64,000 nt of DNA. It comes from Halomonas llamarensis. GTDB taxonomy: Bacteria > Pseudomonadota > Gammaproteobacteria > Pseudomonadales > Halomonadaceae. The stretch is taken from the NCBI RefSeq assembly GCF_023555005.1, contig NZ_JAMJPJ010000009.1, positions 39,080-103,079 of the forward strand, written 5' to 3'. Shown here piece by piece: positions 27,915 through 37,508 of the stretch (its first letter is position 1; each line of letters begins with the position of its first letter). The position numbers and the translations under genes are program-made. The notes below the pieces were generated by a model. That model was not told the origin of the DNA and searched no databases. It saw only the letters and a list, made by a program, of their open reading frames with translations.

Positions 27915-28619
27915 ATGCTTGACCTACACGGTTACGGCCCGCGTTTGCTTGAGGGGGCCGGGGTTACGATTTCGCTAGCCCTCCTCGCGTTGGCGCTGGC
28001 AATTGTGCTGGGGCTTGTGACCGCCAGTGCCAAAATGTCGCGCAGTTGGCTCGCGCACCGTACCGCTACGTTTTACACCACGGTAATTCGCGGCGTGCCG
28101 GATCTTGTGCTGATGATGCTGCTGTTCTTTGGCGGCCAGATAGGTGTCAATGTCATTACTGACTTTCTCTATTACCAGTTTGATGTTGATATTTTTATCA
28201 ATATCAACGCCTTTGTTGCCGGGGTTGTCACCATCGGGCTGATTTTTGGTGCCTACATGGGCGAAACCTTTCGCGGCGCGTTCATGGCGGTGGATCAAGG
28301 CCAGATTGAAGCAGGCAAAGCCTACGGCATGAGTGACGCGCTGGTGTTCCGGCGTATTCGCTTCCCCCAGATGATGCGCCATGCGCTTCCCGGGCTTTCC
28401 AATAATTGGATGGTGCTATTAAAAACCACGGCGCTTGTCTCGGTCATCGGCCTATCAGACATGGTGCGCGTGGCCGCTGAAGCGTCGAAAGCCACCCGCG
28501 AGCCGTTTGTGTTTATGATGACCGTCGCGGTGATTTACCTTTTGATTGCCAGCGTGTCCGAATGGATGTTTGCTCGCCTGCAAAAGCGCTATAACATCGG
28601 CTATGGGGAGGCGGACTAA
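27915..28619 (+). CDS. Amino-acid ABC transporter permease (AotQ/HisQ-like)
   Basis: Inner-membrane permease of the importer. The 234 residues have about five membrane segments, starting YGPRLLEGAGVTISLALLALA, and the EAA loop that contacts the ATPase: EAGKAYGMSDALVFRRIRFPQ, read here as EAGKAYGMSD and FRRIRFPQMMRHALPG. It follows the ATPase gene by 20 bp and its stop overlaps the next permease start at 28619 (TAATG). Confidence 0.93.
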   Translation: MLDLHGYGPRLLEGAGVTISLALLALALAIVLGLVTASAKMSRSWLAHRTATFYTTVIRGVPDLVLMMLLFFGGQIGVNVITDFLYYQFDVDIFININAFVAGVVTIGLIFGAYMGETFRGAFMAVDQGQIEAGKAYGMSDALVFRRIRFPQMMRHALPGLSNNWMVLLKTTALVSVIGLSDMVRVAAEASKATREPFVFMMTVAVIYLLIASVSEWMFARLQKRYNIGYGEAD

Positions 28620-29347
28620 TGGAAGCGCTCATTAATCAAGTGGAATCGCTGCTCGCTGAGAACAGCATTTTTACCCTACAAACGCTCTCCTATTACGGCG
28701 AGGGATTGTCCACGACCGTTCAGCTGGTCTTTCTCTCGCTGCTGATTGGGCTAATTGCTGCCGTACCGCTGGCCATTGGCCGAGGGTCCAAGCGGCACTT
28801 TATCAAGTGGCCCATCTTTGCCTACACCTATGTGTTTCGCGGCACGCCGCTTTTGATCCAGCTCTATTTGATCTACTACGGCGTGGTATTTGTCGATGGA
28901 ATTCAAGAGACGTGGTTGTGGGTGATTTTGAAAGAGCCTTTCGTGCCCGCCTTGGTCGCGTTCACCCTCAACACAGCTGCCTACACCACCGAAATTTTTC
29001 ACGGCGCCATCAAATCGACCCCCAAAGGAGAAATAGAAGCCGCGCGCGCCTACGGCATGTCACCGGCACTCACCCTACGCCGTATCGTGTTGCCCAGCGC
29101 CTTTCGCCGCGCCCTGCCCGCCTACGGTAACGAGGTGATTTTTATGCTCCATGCCAGCGCCATCGCAAGCGTAGTTACGATCATGGACCTCACCGGTGCC
29201 GCCCGCTTTGTTTATGCCCGTTTCTATGCCCCGTTTGATGCGTTTTTGTTTGTGGCAGCGATTTATCTCTGCCTCACCTTTGCGATTCTCTACTTCTTCC
29301 GCTATTTAGAAAAGAAGCTGCTCGCCCATTTGCGGCCAATGACATAA
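28619..29347 (+). CDS. Amino-acid ABC transporter permease (AotM/HisM-like)
   Basis: Second permease, expected to pair with the upstream one in a heterodimer. The 242 residues show five to six membrane segments and the EAA motif EIEAARAYGMSPALTLRRIVLP. The motif FRGTPLLIQLYLIYYG is typical of HisM-type subunits. Translation is probably coupled: the start codon overlaps the preceding stop by one base. Confidence 0.93.
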   Translation: MEALINQVESLLAENSIFTLQTLSYYGEGLSTTVQLVFLSLLIGLIAAVPLAIGRGSKRHFIKWPIFAYTYVFRGTPLLIQLYLIYYGVVFVDGIQETWLWVILKEPFVPALVAFTLNTAAYTTEIFHGAIKSTPKGEIEAARAYGMSPALTLRRIVLPSAFRRALPAYGNEVIFMLHASAIASVVTIMDLTGAARFVYARFYAPFDAFLFVAAIYLCLTFAILYFFRYLEKKLLAHLRPMT

Positions 29348-29468
29348 CGCCCTGCGACACGCTCAGGGTGACAGGTGTCAGGAGGTGCCTTTGCCTCTCA
29401 ACGCTTTGCTAGGGTAAGTTAAAGGCGATCACCATCAGGTGAACCCATCATTTTTGGAGAGTTTTCAT

Positions 29469-30251
29469 ATGCAAAGCAACACCATGAAAAGAGTGCTGTC
29501 ATTGTCGCTTCTCGGCTTAGCCGTTGCCGCCACCAGCGCTCAAGCGCGCGATTACGATGAGATTCGCATCGGCGTGGACGTGCCTTACGAACCGATGGAA
29601 TACCGCACCCCCGACGGTGAGTTAACCGGTTTTGATATCGACCTGGGTAACGCCCTGTGCGCCGAAATCGGCATTCAGTGCGAGTGGGTGGTACAAGGTT
29701 GGGACGGCATCATCCCCGGCCTAATGGCACGCAAGTACGATGCTGTTATGTCGTCGATGACGATTAATGATAAGCGCCGTGAGCAAGTGCTCTTCTCCGA
29801 GCCTTACTTCACGCCACCTTCTGCCTGGTTTGCACCCACTAACAGCGAGCTAGCAGAAACCACAGAGGCATCGCTTGAAGATCTCACCATCGGCGTTCAG
29901 CGCGGCACGCTGCAGGACAATTACGTCACCGACATGTACGGCAATGTCGCCGACGTTAACCGCTACGCGACCGCCGACGATATGGTGCTCGATATGGAAG
30001 CCCAGCGTCTCGATATTCTTTTCCTCGACTATCCGGTTGGCAAAGCCACGCTGCTCGACAGCGAGACGCGCGACTACAAAGTGATCGGCGAAATGATCAC
30101 TGAGCCAAAAGCGTACTTTGGCGATGGTTTTGGTATCGCCTTCCGCCAGCGCGATGACGCACTCGCCAAGCAGTTCAATGACGCGCTTGAAACACTGCAA
30201 GAAGACGGCACTTACGACGACATTCACCAGCGCTACTTTGGCGAAGAGTAA
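29469..30251 (+). CDS. Periplasmic basic amino-acid binding protein (AotJ/HisJ-like)
   Basis: Substrate receptor of the importer, family 3 solute-binding protein. ATG 29469 (MQSNTMKRVLSLSLLGLAVA) has GGAGAG about 8 bases upstream and opens a Sec signal peptide with cleavage probably after AQA. Mature motifs: IRIGVDVPYEPMEY, GFDIDLGNALCAEIG, VQGWDGIIPGLMARKYDAV, SMTINDKRREQVLFSEPYF and IGVQRGTLQDNYV. The strongly acidic composition suits a halophile periplasm. It is separated from the permease by 121 bp, which could allow extra mRNA, and is followed by a strong terminator. Confidence 0.94.
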   Translation: MQSNTMKRVLSLSLLGLAVAATSAQARDYDEIRIGVDVPYEPMEYRTPDGELTGFDIDLGNALCAEIGIQCEWVVQGWDGIIPGLMARKYDAVMSSMTINDKRREQVLFSEPYFTPPSAWFAPTNSELAETTEASLEDLTIGVQRGTLQDNYVTDMYGNVADVNRYATADDMVLDMEAQRLDILFLDYPVGKATLLDSETRDYKVIGEMITEPKAYFGDGFGIAFRQRDDALAKQFNDALETLQEDGTYDDIHQRYFGEE

Positions 30252-30301
30252 GAAATCAGGTAAGAAGGTAAAAGAATACGCACGAAAGCATTATCCATGC
30301 G

Positions 30302-30333
30302 CGCAAAAGCCCGGCACCTGCCGGGCTTTTGCG
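30302..30333 (+). terminator. Bidirectional terminator between the ABC operon and the diguanylate cyclase gene
   Basis: A perfect 15-bp inverted repeat (CGCAAAAGCCCGGCA / TGCCGGGCTTTTGCG) with a two-base core. Both sides carry T/A runs, so it can end the plus-strand transporter operon and the convergent minus-strand cyclase gene. Confidence 0.9.
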
Positions 30334-30348
30334 TTAGCGACGCTTTAA

Positions 30349-31962
30349 TTAATGATAAGGGGCGATATCCCGCTCGGCGTCGCGCTGAAAATCATCGCGC
30401 ATCTCGGCCTGATAACGGCACATGCGGTCACGCCCTGCGCTTTTCGCCCGATACATAGCAATATCAGCCTGTTTGAGCGCCTCTTCATGATCACACTCAG
30501 CACTGTCAATGCAGGTGTACCCAATACTTGGCGTAACATCGACCCAGCGGCTTTCCAGTTGGTACGGCGCGGATAACGCCTGCTGTACACGCTCGGCATA
30601 CGTCGCGGCGTGGGTCTTTATAGCGCTATCTGAGGCATCATCAAAACGTGCGAGCAGCACAAACTCATCGCCGCTTAGACGCGCTGCAGTGTCGTTATCG
30701 CCGAGACAACTATTTAGCCGACGGGCGACCTGCACCAGTAAGTCATCCCCTGCGGCATGCCCCAACGTGTCATTGATCAGCTTGAAGCGGTCCAGGTCCA
30801 TAAACATCAGCATGCCACGGCATGGCGTTTGGGAACGCCACAGGACCTCAAGACGTTCGATAAATAGCCGCCGATTAGGCATGTCAGTTAGCGCATCGTA
30901 GTAAGCTTGGCGGTAAATAATCGCCTCGTAGCGTTTGCGCTCGGTAAAATCTTCGATGATCGCCACGCCGCCGACTTGCTCTTCCCCAGCACTATGCACC
31001 GCATTGAAAAATACCCGCAGCGGCGTGCCCTGCTCGGCTTTAGGCAATACATAGGTACCTTCGTAGTAGCCCGTACCACGCGATAGCGCATCGCGCACCC
31101 CTTTGGCTACGGCCTGATCAGCGGAAGGCACCAGCATGTTATAGCCCATCATTTGTCCGCGTTCCACACCTAAGATAATCAGCAGCTTATCGTTGCAATC
31201 AGTAATTTTACCGTCGCAGTCAAAGTGCAACATCCCAAGCGGGGAATGGTTAAAGATCGAGCGATAGCGGTTTTCACTCTCTAAGAGCATGGATTCACGC
31301 GCGGCCATGCTAACGCGCAGGGCGATGTTATCGTGGATAATGCAGCTGAAGCGGCGGCTGGCCACAAAGATCAACCCCAAAAACAACACCAGCACCACCC
31401 CAATCAACATCGCCAAGGGCGTACCGAGCCATATAAACCGCATGAATAAAGGCAGCAGAATCGGCAGCACAAACCCCAGCGCTACCCACCACACGGCGGA
31501 AAGCGTAGTGACGCCCCCTGCGGTAATGCCAGCCATCACAATAGAGAGTGCCGCCACTTGACTGCTATGTTCCGGAGTAAACAGCAGCCAGCTTCCCGCT
31601 CCCCACACACAGCCTCCAGCGATGGCCCCCGCAGTAAAACGCCACAACCAGCGCTGGCGCTGCTGTTGCCTAACTGGCAACTGATGGTAACGGTACGCAA
31701 TACCCAGGCGCACAGCAGACACCACGATCACCGCCGCCAACCAGCCAAGCAATATACCAGTTGACACGACAGGCCACAGCGCCGCTACTAATAACATAGC
31801 CGCTATAACGCTTGTCAGCACCGGTTGCCACAGTTTGTCGTAAAGTAAGCGCACTTTTTCACTGCGCAGCCGTTTGAGCGTAACGTAGTGATCACGTCGA
31901 AAGTCACTGCGCAGCCCCGACGCTGCCGCGGTAGGTGGAACGGTAGATGAAGCGTTAGGCAT
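30349..31962 (-). CDS. Membrane-anchored diguanylate cyclase with PAS domain
   Basis: Synthesises c-di-GMP from GTP. The 537 residues have about six membrane segments (roughly 45-200), a PAS domain (ENRYRSIFNHSPLGMLHFDC; about 220-345, ending VAIIEDFTERKR) and a GGDEF domain (YDALTDMPNRRLFIERLEVL; MDLDRFKLINDTLGHAAGD; active-site loop RLSGDEFVLLARF). The first Gly of GGDEF is Ser, a substitution found in active enzymes. No RxxD inhibitory site is seen five residues upstream. No EAL domain. What the membrane part or PAS senses is unknown. Confidence 0.93.
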   Translation of the reverse strand: MPNASSTVPPTAAASGLRSDFRRDHYVTLKRLRSEKVRLLYDKLWQPVLTSVIAAMLLVAALWPVVSTGILLGWLAAVIVVSAVRLGIAYRYHQLPVRQQQRQRWLWRFTAGAIAGGCVWGAGSWLLFTPEHSSQVAALSIVMAGITAGGVTTLSAVWWVALGFVLPILLPLFMRFIWLGTPLAMLIGVVLVLFLGLIFVASRRFSCIIHDNIALRVSMAARESMLLESENRYRSIFNHSPLGMLHFDCDGKITDCNDKLLIILGVERGQMMGYNMLVPSADQAVAKGVRDALSRGTGYYEGTYVLPKAEQGTPLRVFFNAVHSAGEEQVGGVAIIEDFTERKRYEAIIYRQAYYDALTDMPNRRLFIERLEVLWRSQTPCRGMLMFMDLDRFKLINDTLGHAAGDDLLVQVARRLNSCLGDNDTAARLSGDEFVLLARFDDASDSAIKTHAATYAERVQQALSAPYQLESRWVDVTPSIGYTCIDSAECDHEEALKQADIAMYRAKSAGRDRMCRYQAEMRDDFQRDAERDIAPYH

Positions 31963-32172
31963 GCAAACTCCGTTTTTATGCGCTGACGTTGGGTGCCAGT
32001 ATTCGGTTGTGGCTTTTTGTTATGTACCCAATACTGTAAGCATTAAGAAATTGTTTTAGGTGAAACCGATAAGTTAAAGCGCCTCAGACTGTTCGGGCCG
32101 CTCGTTGGCGGCCTGAATAAACAACCCACTATTTTTAGTACAAAAGAGAAAAAAGTGCCAGCGGCATGCTCG

Positions 32173-33288
32173 TTAGGGCACAAAATGAAAGGCGGGCGCC
32201 GGAGCATCCGGCAGCAGTGCCACGCACGCCTGAACCTTTTTCAAAAGCTCGGCATGGTTTGTTGCCACCAGGTTAATATGCGCAAGCTTGCGACCGGCGC
32301 GCTCATTTTTGTCGTAACGGTGCAAGTGTACATTTCCTAGGCGCAACACCTCAGCACTTTGCGGTTCACGGCCAATCACATTCACCATGCAGGTCGGCGC
32401 AATCGCTTGTGTCTCACCCAGCGGCAAGCCTTGAACCGCGCGCAGGTGGTTTTCAAACTGGCTGGTCACCGCACCATTCATGGTCCAGTGGCCGGAGTTG
32501 TGGACACGCGGTGCCATCTCATTGGCCAGTAAGCCACCATCACGGGCCTGAAACAGCTCAAGCGCCAGCACACCGACGTAGTCCAGCTCATCCAGCAAGG
32601 CGCGAATATAGTTATCGGCGGTGTGTTGTACAGTGGCATCGAGATCCGGCAGCGGTGCGATGGAGTAACGCAAAATCCCATCAACGTGCTGGTTCTCCGC
32701 CATGGGGTAAAACTTGACCTCGCCGTCACGGCCTCGCACAGCAATCATCGAGACTTCACGGACAAAGTCCACGAACGCTTCAACGATCAGCTGTGTGTGG
32801 CCGATGCTTGCCCACGCCTCGCGCGCCTGTTCCGGCGCTTTCAGCACCGCTTGGCCTTTGCCGTCGTAGCCTTCGGTGACCGATTTCGCCACCGCCGGGC
32901 AACCCAGCTCGTGGGCGGCGGCTTCAAGCTGCTCGGCACTCTCGACGATACGGTAGGCGGGAGTGGGAATATTCAGCCGATCAAACAGCGCTTTCTCTTC
33001 TACACGGTTTTGACACACCTCAATCGCACGACTGTTGGGGTAGACTGGCTTGTGCTTTTCGATTTCGCGCACAAGCGATACCGGCAGATGCTCAAACTCA
33101 TAGGTCACCACGTCGACGTTGGCGAGAAACTCCGCCAAATGCTGGTTATCAGGGTCTATGATCACCTCACCGATCCCGGCGCTTGGCTTGCCGGTGGTGT
33201 CCAAAAAGGTGAAGCGATTGCCCAGCGGATAGCCCGCTAATGCCAGCATACGCCCGAGTTGGCCTGCACCTAAGACGCCAATATTCAT
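32173..33288 (-). CDS. purK: N5-carboxyaminoimidazole ribonucleotide synthase
   Basis: ATP-grasp enzyme converting AIR and bicarbonate to N5-CAIR in purine synthesis. I prefer ATG 33286-33288 (MNIGVLGAGQLGRMLALAGY) because AAGGAGG lies 5 bases upstream; the GTG at 33294 would overlap that site. The 371 residues include the ATP-grasp core (CPAVAKSVTEGYDGKGQAVL) and EMAPRVHNSGHWTMNGAVTS, split as EMAPRVHNSGHW. It lies 11 bp downstream of purE on the same strand, forming the usual purEK operon. Confidence 0.96.
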   Translation of the reverse strand: MNIGVLGAGQLGRMLALAGYPLGNRFTFLDTTGKPSAGIGEVIIDPDNQHLAEFLANVDVVTYEFEHLPVSLVREIEKHKPVYPNSRAIEVCQNRVEEKALFDRLNIPTPAYRIVESAEQLEAAAHELGCPAVAKSVTEGYDGKGQAVLKAPEQAREAWASIGHTQLIVEAFVDFVREVSMIAVRGRDGEVKFYPMAENQHVDGILRYSIAPLPDLDATVQHTADNYIRALLDELDYVGVLALELFQARDGGLLANEMAPRVHNSGHWTMNGAVTSQFENHLRAVQGLPLGETQAIAPTCMVNVIGREPQSAEVLRLGNVHLHRYDKNERAGRKLAHINLVATNHAELLKKVQACVALLPDAPAPAFHFVP

Positions 33289-33299
33289 GTTCACCTCCT

Positions 33300-33809
33300 T
33301 TACTCTGCGTCAGGGCGCGGGTCAGGGTTATCGAGCACGGTGCGGGTTTGCTCAGCCCGGAAAGCGTCGACGGCCTCGCGCACGGCAGGCTCTTGCAGGC
33401 CGACGATTTGTGCCGCCAGCAGGCCTGCGTTGGTCGCACCCGCTTTGCCAATCGCCAACGTCCCCACGGCGATACCGCCAGGCATTTGCGCGATAGAAAG
33501 CAGTGAGTCGAGCCCTTTCAACGCCTTCGACTCCACCGGCACGCCCAACACAGGCAGCGGCGTTTGCGAGGCGACCATGCCAGGCAGGTGCGCGGCACCG
33601 CCGGCACCGGCCACAATGACCTGCAGCCCCCGCTCAGCCGCGCCTTTTGCGTAGTCAAACAGCAGATCAGGCGTGCGGTGGGCCGACACCACGCGCGTTT
33701 CATACGCCACGCCTAAACGCTCCAGCATGGCAACGGCATGTTCCATGACGGGCCAATCCGACTTAGACCCCATAATCACCCCCACTTTGGGCGCGCTGTT
33801 TGACGACAT
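33300..33809 (-). CDS. purE: N5-carboxyaminoimidazole ribonucleotide mutase
   Basis: Converts N5-CAIR to CAIR. The 169 residues carry the class I PurE signature: [36 protein letters not shown] (catalytic His), [18 protein letters not shown] and [20 protein letters not shown]. Length and motifs are standard. It leads the purEK operon; the promoter should lie in the 172-bp gap shared with the divergent HTH gene. Confidence 0.97.
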   Translation of the reverse strand: MSSNSAPKVGVIMGSKSDWPVMEHAVAMLERLGVAYETRVVSAHRTPDLLFDYAKGAAERGLQVIVAGAGGAAHLPGMVASQTPLPVLGVPVESKALKGLDSLLSIAQMPGGIAVGTLAIGKAGATNAGLLAAQIVGLQEPAVREAVDAFRAEQTRTVLDNPDPRPDAE

Positions 33810-33981
33810 GCTTTTCTCCTCGGCGATTTCAACGCCACGTTAAAAATAAGGCCGATAGTCTACCAGAGCACACCCCCATGCGGGCGCTTTGAGGTACCAC
33901 CAAATTTACCGCGCACAGGTATTGAAAAGCCCGTCACTTAGCGGCATTGTATCGGTGTCATTTCAGACCTGATGGAGCCTC

Positions 33982-34263
33982 ATGAGTACGGCACGCTCAT
34001 ATGCAAATGCGGAATTGACCGACCCTCCGCGAAGCTGCCCTGACGAACTTGACGTCAGGGAGTTAGAAAAACGTACGCGCCTGATGCGTATTATTATCCG
34101 CCTTATCGCCGTCTCCGAACTCGGCAGCCGTGAAATTGCCCAGCGGGCGGGGCTACCGGTACAGAAGGTAAGCGATCTTCTCGCCGGAAGGCTTGAGCAC
34201 CTTAACGTAGACGAGCTCTACGATTTGCGTCGCACCTTAGAGACGGAGGCGCCACTGCATTAA
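33982..34263 (+). CDS. Small XRE-type helix-turn-helix protein
   Basis: A 93-residue protein with an N-terminal polar stretch and a C-terminal helix-turn-helix (LGSREIAQRAGLPVQKVSDLLAGRLEHLN) of the HTH_37/HigA-like antitoxin type. No toxin-sized gene is adjacent on this strand, and it is closed by its own terminator, so it looks like an orphan regulator. Target unknown; the divergent purE promoter is the nearest candidate. Confidence 0.75.
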   Translation: MSTARSYANAELTDPPRSCPDELDVRELEKRTRLMRIIIRLIAVSELGSREIAQRAGLPVQKVSDLLAGRLEHLNVDELYDLRRTLETEAPLH

Positions 34264-34310
34264 CGCGCCCTGAAAAGAGCCCTTTATCGAACATAAATAA
34301 ACTGTTAAAA

Positions 34311-34357
34311 CAAACGGCCCCAAAACGCAGTTCACCTCACGCGTTTTGGGGCCGTTT
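34311..34357 (+). terminator. Strong rho-independent terminator
   Basis: Arms AAACGGCCCCAAAACGC and GCGTTTTGGGGCCGTTT (17 bp) with a short loop, followed by a run of seven T. It ends the HTH gene; reading on the minus strand it may also protect against chrA read-through. Confidence 0.92.
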
Positions 34358-34402
34358 TTTTATGCCGGGCTTTGTTTAAGATGAGTATTTAGCGAAGCAT
34401 GT

Positions 34403-35605
34403 TTAGGGTGCGATAAAAACACCACCCAATGCCACCACGATCACCACCGCCCACGCGGGCAACTTCCACACGGTTAATAGCAAGAAACCGGTCAGTGCCA
34501 GGGCAAACTCGTAGGGGCCGAGAATCGCACTGGTCCATACCGGCTGATAGAGCGCCGCACCCAAGATACCCACCACCGCCGCGTTAGCACCGCGCATCAG
34601 CGCCTGCGCACTCCCCCACTGACGAAAGCGGCTCCAGAACGGCAACACGCCCACCAGCAGCAAAAAACCGGGAAGAAAAATCGCCAGCAGCGCCAGCAAG
34701 GCGATCAGCACACTACCGCCTGCGGGAATCAGCGCGCCAAGATAGGCCGAAAAAGTAAACAATGGCCCGGGTATCGCCTGGGCGGCACCGTAACCGGTCA
34801 AAAACTCTTCCGCCGACACCCAGCCGGACTGCACCACCTCCGCTTCCAATAACGGTAGCACCACGTGCCCGCCGCCAAACACCAGCGCGCCAGCGCGGTA
34901 GAACGCATCGGCCACCGCTAACGCCTGTACGTCAGACACCGCCGCTATCAGCGGCAGTAGAATAAGCAATCCGCCGAATAGGCCTAAGGCGACCAGCCCT
35001 GTGAGATGGGAAACCGGGAATGAAAGCGACTCGCTTACCGGGGCAGCGGCACTATCACGACATAGCACCAACCCGACTAAGCCGCCTAGCGTGATGGCCG
35101 CCACCTGCCCTAGCGGCCCGCTCACCGCCACCACGGCAAACACCGCCACCAGCGCGATGCCCACGCGGGCTTTATCCGGGCACAGATTTCGCGCCATGCC
35201 CCACACCGCGTGGGCAACAATCGCCACGGCGACAACCTTCAAACCGTGAATAATGCCGCTGGCGATGGGGCCGTCCAGCACCGCCGCCCCAAAGGCAAAC
35301 AACACCAGCACAATGGCCGACGGCAGCGTGAATGCCAGCCACGCCATGGCAGCGCCCCAGGGGCCCGCCCGCATCAGCCCAAGGGCAAACCCCACCTGGC
35401 TGCTGGCGGGTCCGGGTAAAAACTGGCATAGCGCGACTAGATCAGCGTAGGCGCTTTCGCTCAACCACTTTCTGCGCGCAACGAACTCGGTGCGGAAGTA
35501 ACCCAAGTGCGCCACCGGCCCGCCGAAGGACGTTACCCCCAGCAGCAAAAACGCCTTGAAGACCTCGCTAATTCGCGACGTTTTGGAGTGCGGTTGCGTC
35601 GTCAT
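34403..35605 (-). CDS. chrA: Chromate ion transporter (CHR family)
   Basis: Inner-membrane exporter of chromate. The 400 residues contain two homologous CHR halves, each with FGG and FLPGP/IPGP signatures: LLLGVTSFGGPVAHLGYFR and LCQFLPGPASSQVGFALG in the first, GALVFGGGHVVLPLLEAE and AAQAIPGPLFTFSAYLGALI in the second. About 10-12 membrane segments. ChrB is not adjacent. Long-form CHR proteins of this type usually confer chromate efflux; this is family knowledge. Follows ilvD on the same strand beyond a terminator. Confidence 0.92.
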   Translation of the reverse strand: MTTQPHSKTSRISEVFKAFLLLGVTSFGGPVAHLGYFRTEFVARRKWLSESAYADLVALCQFLPGPASSQVGFALGLMRAGPWGAAMAWLAFTLPSAIVLVLFAFGAAVLDGPIASGIIHGLKVVAVAIVAHAVWGMARNLCPDKARVGIALVAVFAVVAVSGPLGQVAAITLGGLVGLVLCRDSAAAPVSESLSFPVSHLTGLVALGLFGGLLILLPLIAAVSDVQALAVADAFYRAGALVFGGGHVVLPLLEAEVVQSGWVSAEEFLTGYGAAQAIPGPLFTFSAYLGALIPAGGSVLIALLALLAIFLPGFLLLVGVLPFWSRFRQWGSAQALMRGANAAVVGILGAALYQPVWTSAILGPYEFALALTGFLLLTVWKLPAWAVVIVVALGGVFIAP

Positions 35606-35628
35606 TGAAACGTGCCCTCACCACAATA

Positions 35629-35654
35629 AAAACGCCAGGTTATCCCTGGCGTTT
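35629..35654 (-). terminator. Terminator after ilvD
   Basis: Inverted repeat AACGCCAGG / CCTGGCGTT with a 5-base loop; on the minus strand the stem is followed by TTTTTA. It lies about 42 bp past the ilvD stop and just before the chrA start. Confidence 0.85.
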
Positions 35655-35695
35655 GACATGCCAATGACAGCTTACTCTTTACTGTTTACTGTCCT

Positions 35696-37381
35696 TTACT
35701 CTTCGATATCGGTCACTGCGCCGGTGCTAGCGGAGCTCACTAACTTGGCATACTTCGCTAATACACCACGGCGATAACGTGGCTCGGGTTGCTGCCAAGC
35801 CGCGCGGCGGCGCGTCAGCTCTTCATCGGCAACATCCACTTCGATGGTATCGGCCACCGCATCGATGGTAATCGCGTCGCCGTCTTCGACCAGCGCCAGC
35901 GGGCCGCCTTCAAAAGCTTCCGGCGAGACATGACCGACCACAAAGCCGTGGCTACCGCCAGAGAAGCGGCCATCGGTAATTAACGCCACGTCGCTGCCAA
36001 GCCCACGGCCCATAATCGCCGAGGTAGGCGTGAGCATTTCGCGCATGCCGGGGCCGCCTTTGGGGCCTTCGTAGCGAATCACCACCACGTCACCCGCGAC
36101 CACCGTGCCGTCGTTAATCCGCGCCTGAGCTTCTTCCTCAGAGCCAAACACCCGTGCCGAACCGCTAAAACGCGTGCCTTCCTTGCCGGTAATCTTAGCC
36201 ACCGCGCCCTCCGGCGCTAAGTTACCGAACAAAATACGCAGGTGGCTTTCGGCCTTAATCGGGTTGCCTAGCGGCGCGATGATTTGCTGATCCAGCGGGT
36301 ACGGCTCGACGTCGGCCAGATTTTCAGCCAACGTTTTGCCGGTAACCGTCAGACAATCACCATTCAGCAGGCCCGCCTCCAGCAGGATTTTCATCAGTGG
36401 CTGAATGCCGCCAATCGCCACCAGCTCGCTCATCATGTAGTGGCCGCTAGGACGCAGGTCAGCGAGTACCGGCACGCGTTTACCAATCTCGGTGAAGTCG
36501 GTAAGCGAAAGCTCCACATCAAGGGTGCGCGCCATACCGATTAAGTGGAGCACGGCGTTGGTCGAGCCGCCAAGTGCAATCACGACGGTAATCGCGTTTT
36601 CAAATGCCTCGCGAGTCATGATATCAGAGGGCTTGATATCGTTTTCCAGCAGCGCCAGCACGGCTTCACCCGCCGCTTGGCAGTCTTCACGTTTATCGCG
36701 GGAAATGGCGTTCTGCGCCGAGCTGCCCGGCAGGCTCATGCCCAGCGCCTCAATGGCCGAGGCCATGGTATTGGCGGTGTACATGCCGCCGCAGGAACCA
36801 GGGCCAGGAATCGCCGTCTCTTCGATATTTTTGAGTTCGATCAGGTCGATATCACCGCGCGAGTGGGCGCCCATGGCCTCAAACACCGAGACGATATCGG
36901 TGTGGCCCTCGCCGGGCATGATGGTGCCGCCATAGACAAACACACTGGGGCGATTGAGCCGCGCCAGGCCCATCACGCAGCCAGGCATGTTCTTGTCGCA
37001 ACCGCCAATGGCCACCAGGCCGTCAAAGCCTTCGCAGCCCGCCACGGTCTCGATGGAATCGGCGATTACCTCGCGGGATACCAGCGAGTACTTCATGCCC
37101 TCGGTGCCGTTGGCAATACCATCGGAAATAGTGATGGTGTTAAAAATCACGCCCTTGCCGCCTGCCGCGTCAGCGCCATCGCGAGCAAACTCGGCCAGCT
37201 CGCCAATGTGGCTATTGCACGGCGTCACCATGCTCCAGGTCGAGGCAACACCCACCTGAGGCTTTTTGAAATCGTCGTCGTTAAAACCCACGGCACGCAG
37301 CATGGCACGGCTGGCGGCTTTACCGGGGCCATCAACCACGGTGGCAGAATGGCGGCGGGAATGGTTAGTCGGCTCGGTCAT
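35696..37381 (-). CDS. ilvD: Dihydroxy-acid dehydratase
   Basis: Iron-sulfur dehydratase in valine, leucine and isoleucine synthesis. ATG 37379-37381 ([20 protein letters not shown]) gives 561 residues, the usual length for the short form; the frame is open 43 codons further 5' without family similarity. Motifs: [17 protein letters not shown] (first cluster Cys), [33 protein letters not shown] and [20 protein letters not shown]. The ribosome binding site (GAGAG) is weak. Divergent from recC with a 127-bp gap. Confidence 0.96.
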   Translation of the reverse strand: MTEPTNHSRRHSATVVDGPGKAASRAMLRAVGFNDDDFKKPQVGVASTWSMVTPCNSHIGELAEFARDGADAAGGKGVIFNTITISDGIANGTEGMKYSLVSREVIADSIETVAGCEGFDGLVAIGGCDKNMPGCVMGLARLNRPSVFVYGGTIMPGEGHTDIVSVFEAMGAHSRGDIDLIELKNIEETAIPGPGSCGGMYTANTMASAIEALGMSLPGSSAQNAISRDKREDCQAAGEAVLALLENDIKPSDIMTREAFENAITVVIALGGSTNAVLHLIGMARTLDVELSLTDFTEIGKRVPVLADLRPSGHYMMSELVAIGGIQPLMKILLEAGLLNGDCLTVTGKTLAENLADVEPYPLDQQIIAPLGNPIKAESHLRILFGNLAPEGAVAKITGKEGTRFSGSARVFGSEEEAQARINDGTVVAGDVVVIRYEGPKGGPGMREMLTPTSAIMGRGLGSDVALITDGRFSGGSHGFVVGHVSPEAFEGGPLALVEDGDAITIDAVADTIEVDVADEELTRRRAAWQQPEPRYRRGVLAKYAKLVSSASTGAVTDIEE

Positions 37382-37508
37382 GGAAAAATATCTCTCAGCT
37401 TTGTTCACGGTATCGGCATAGCTTGGCGATATATCGCGCATCCCGCAAGACGTTAACTTATGGCACCATGCACTTAGCCACCACCACTGCCGTGAAGGAA
37501 CCTCGTGC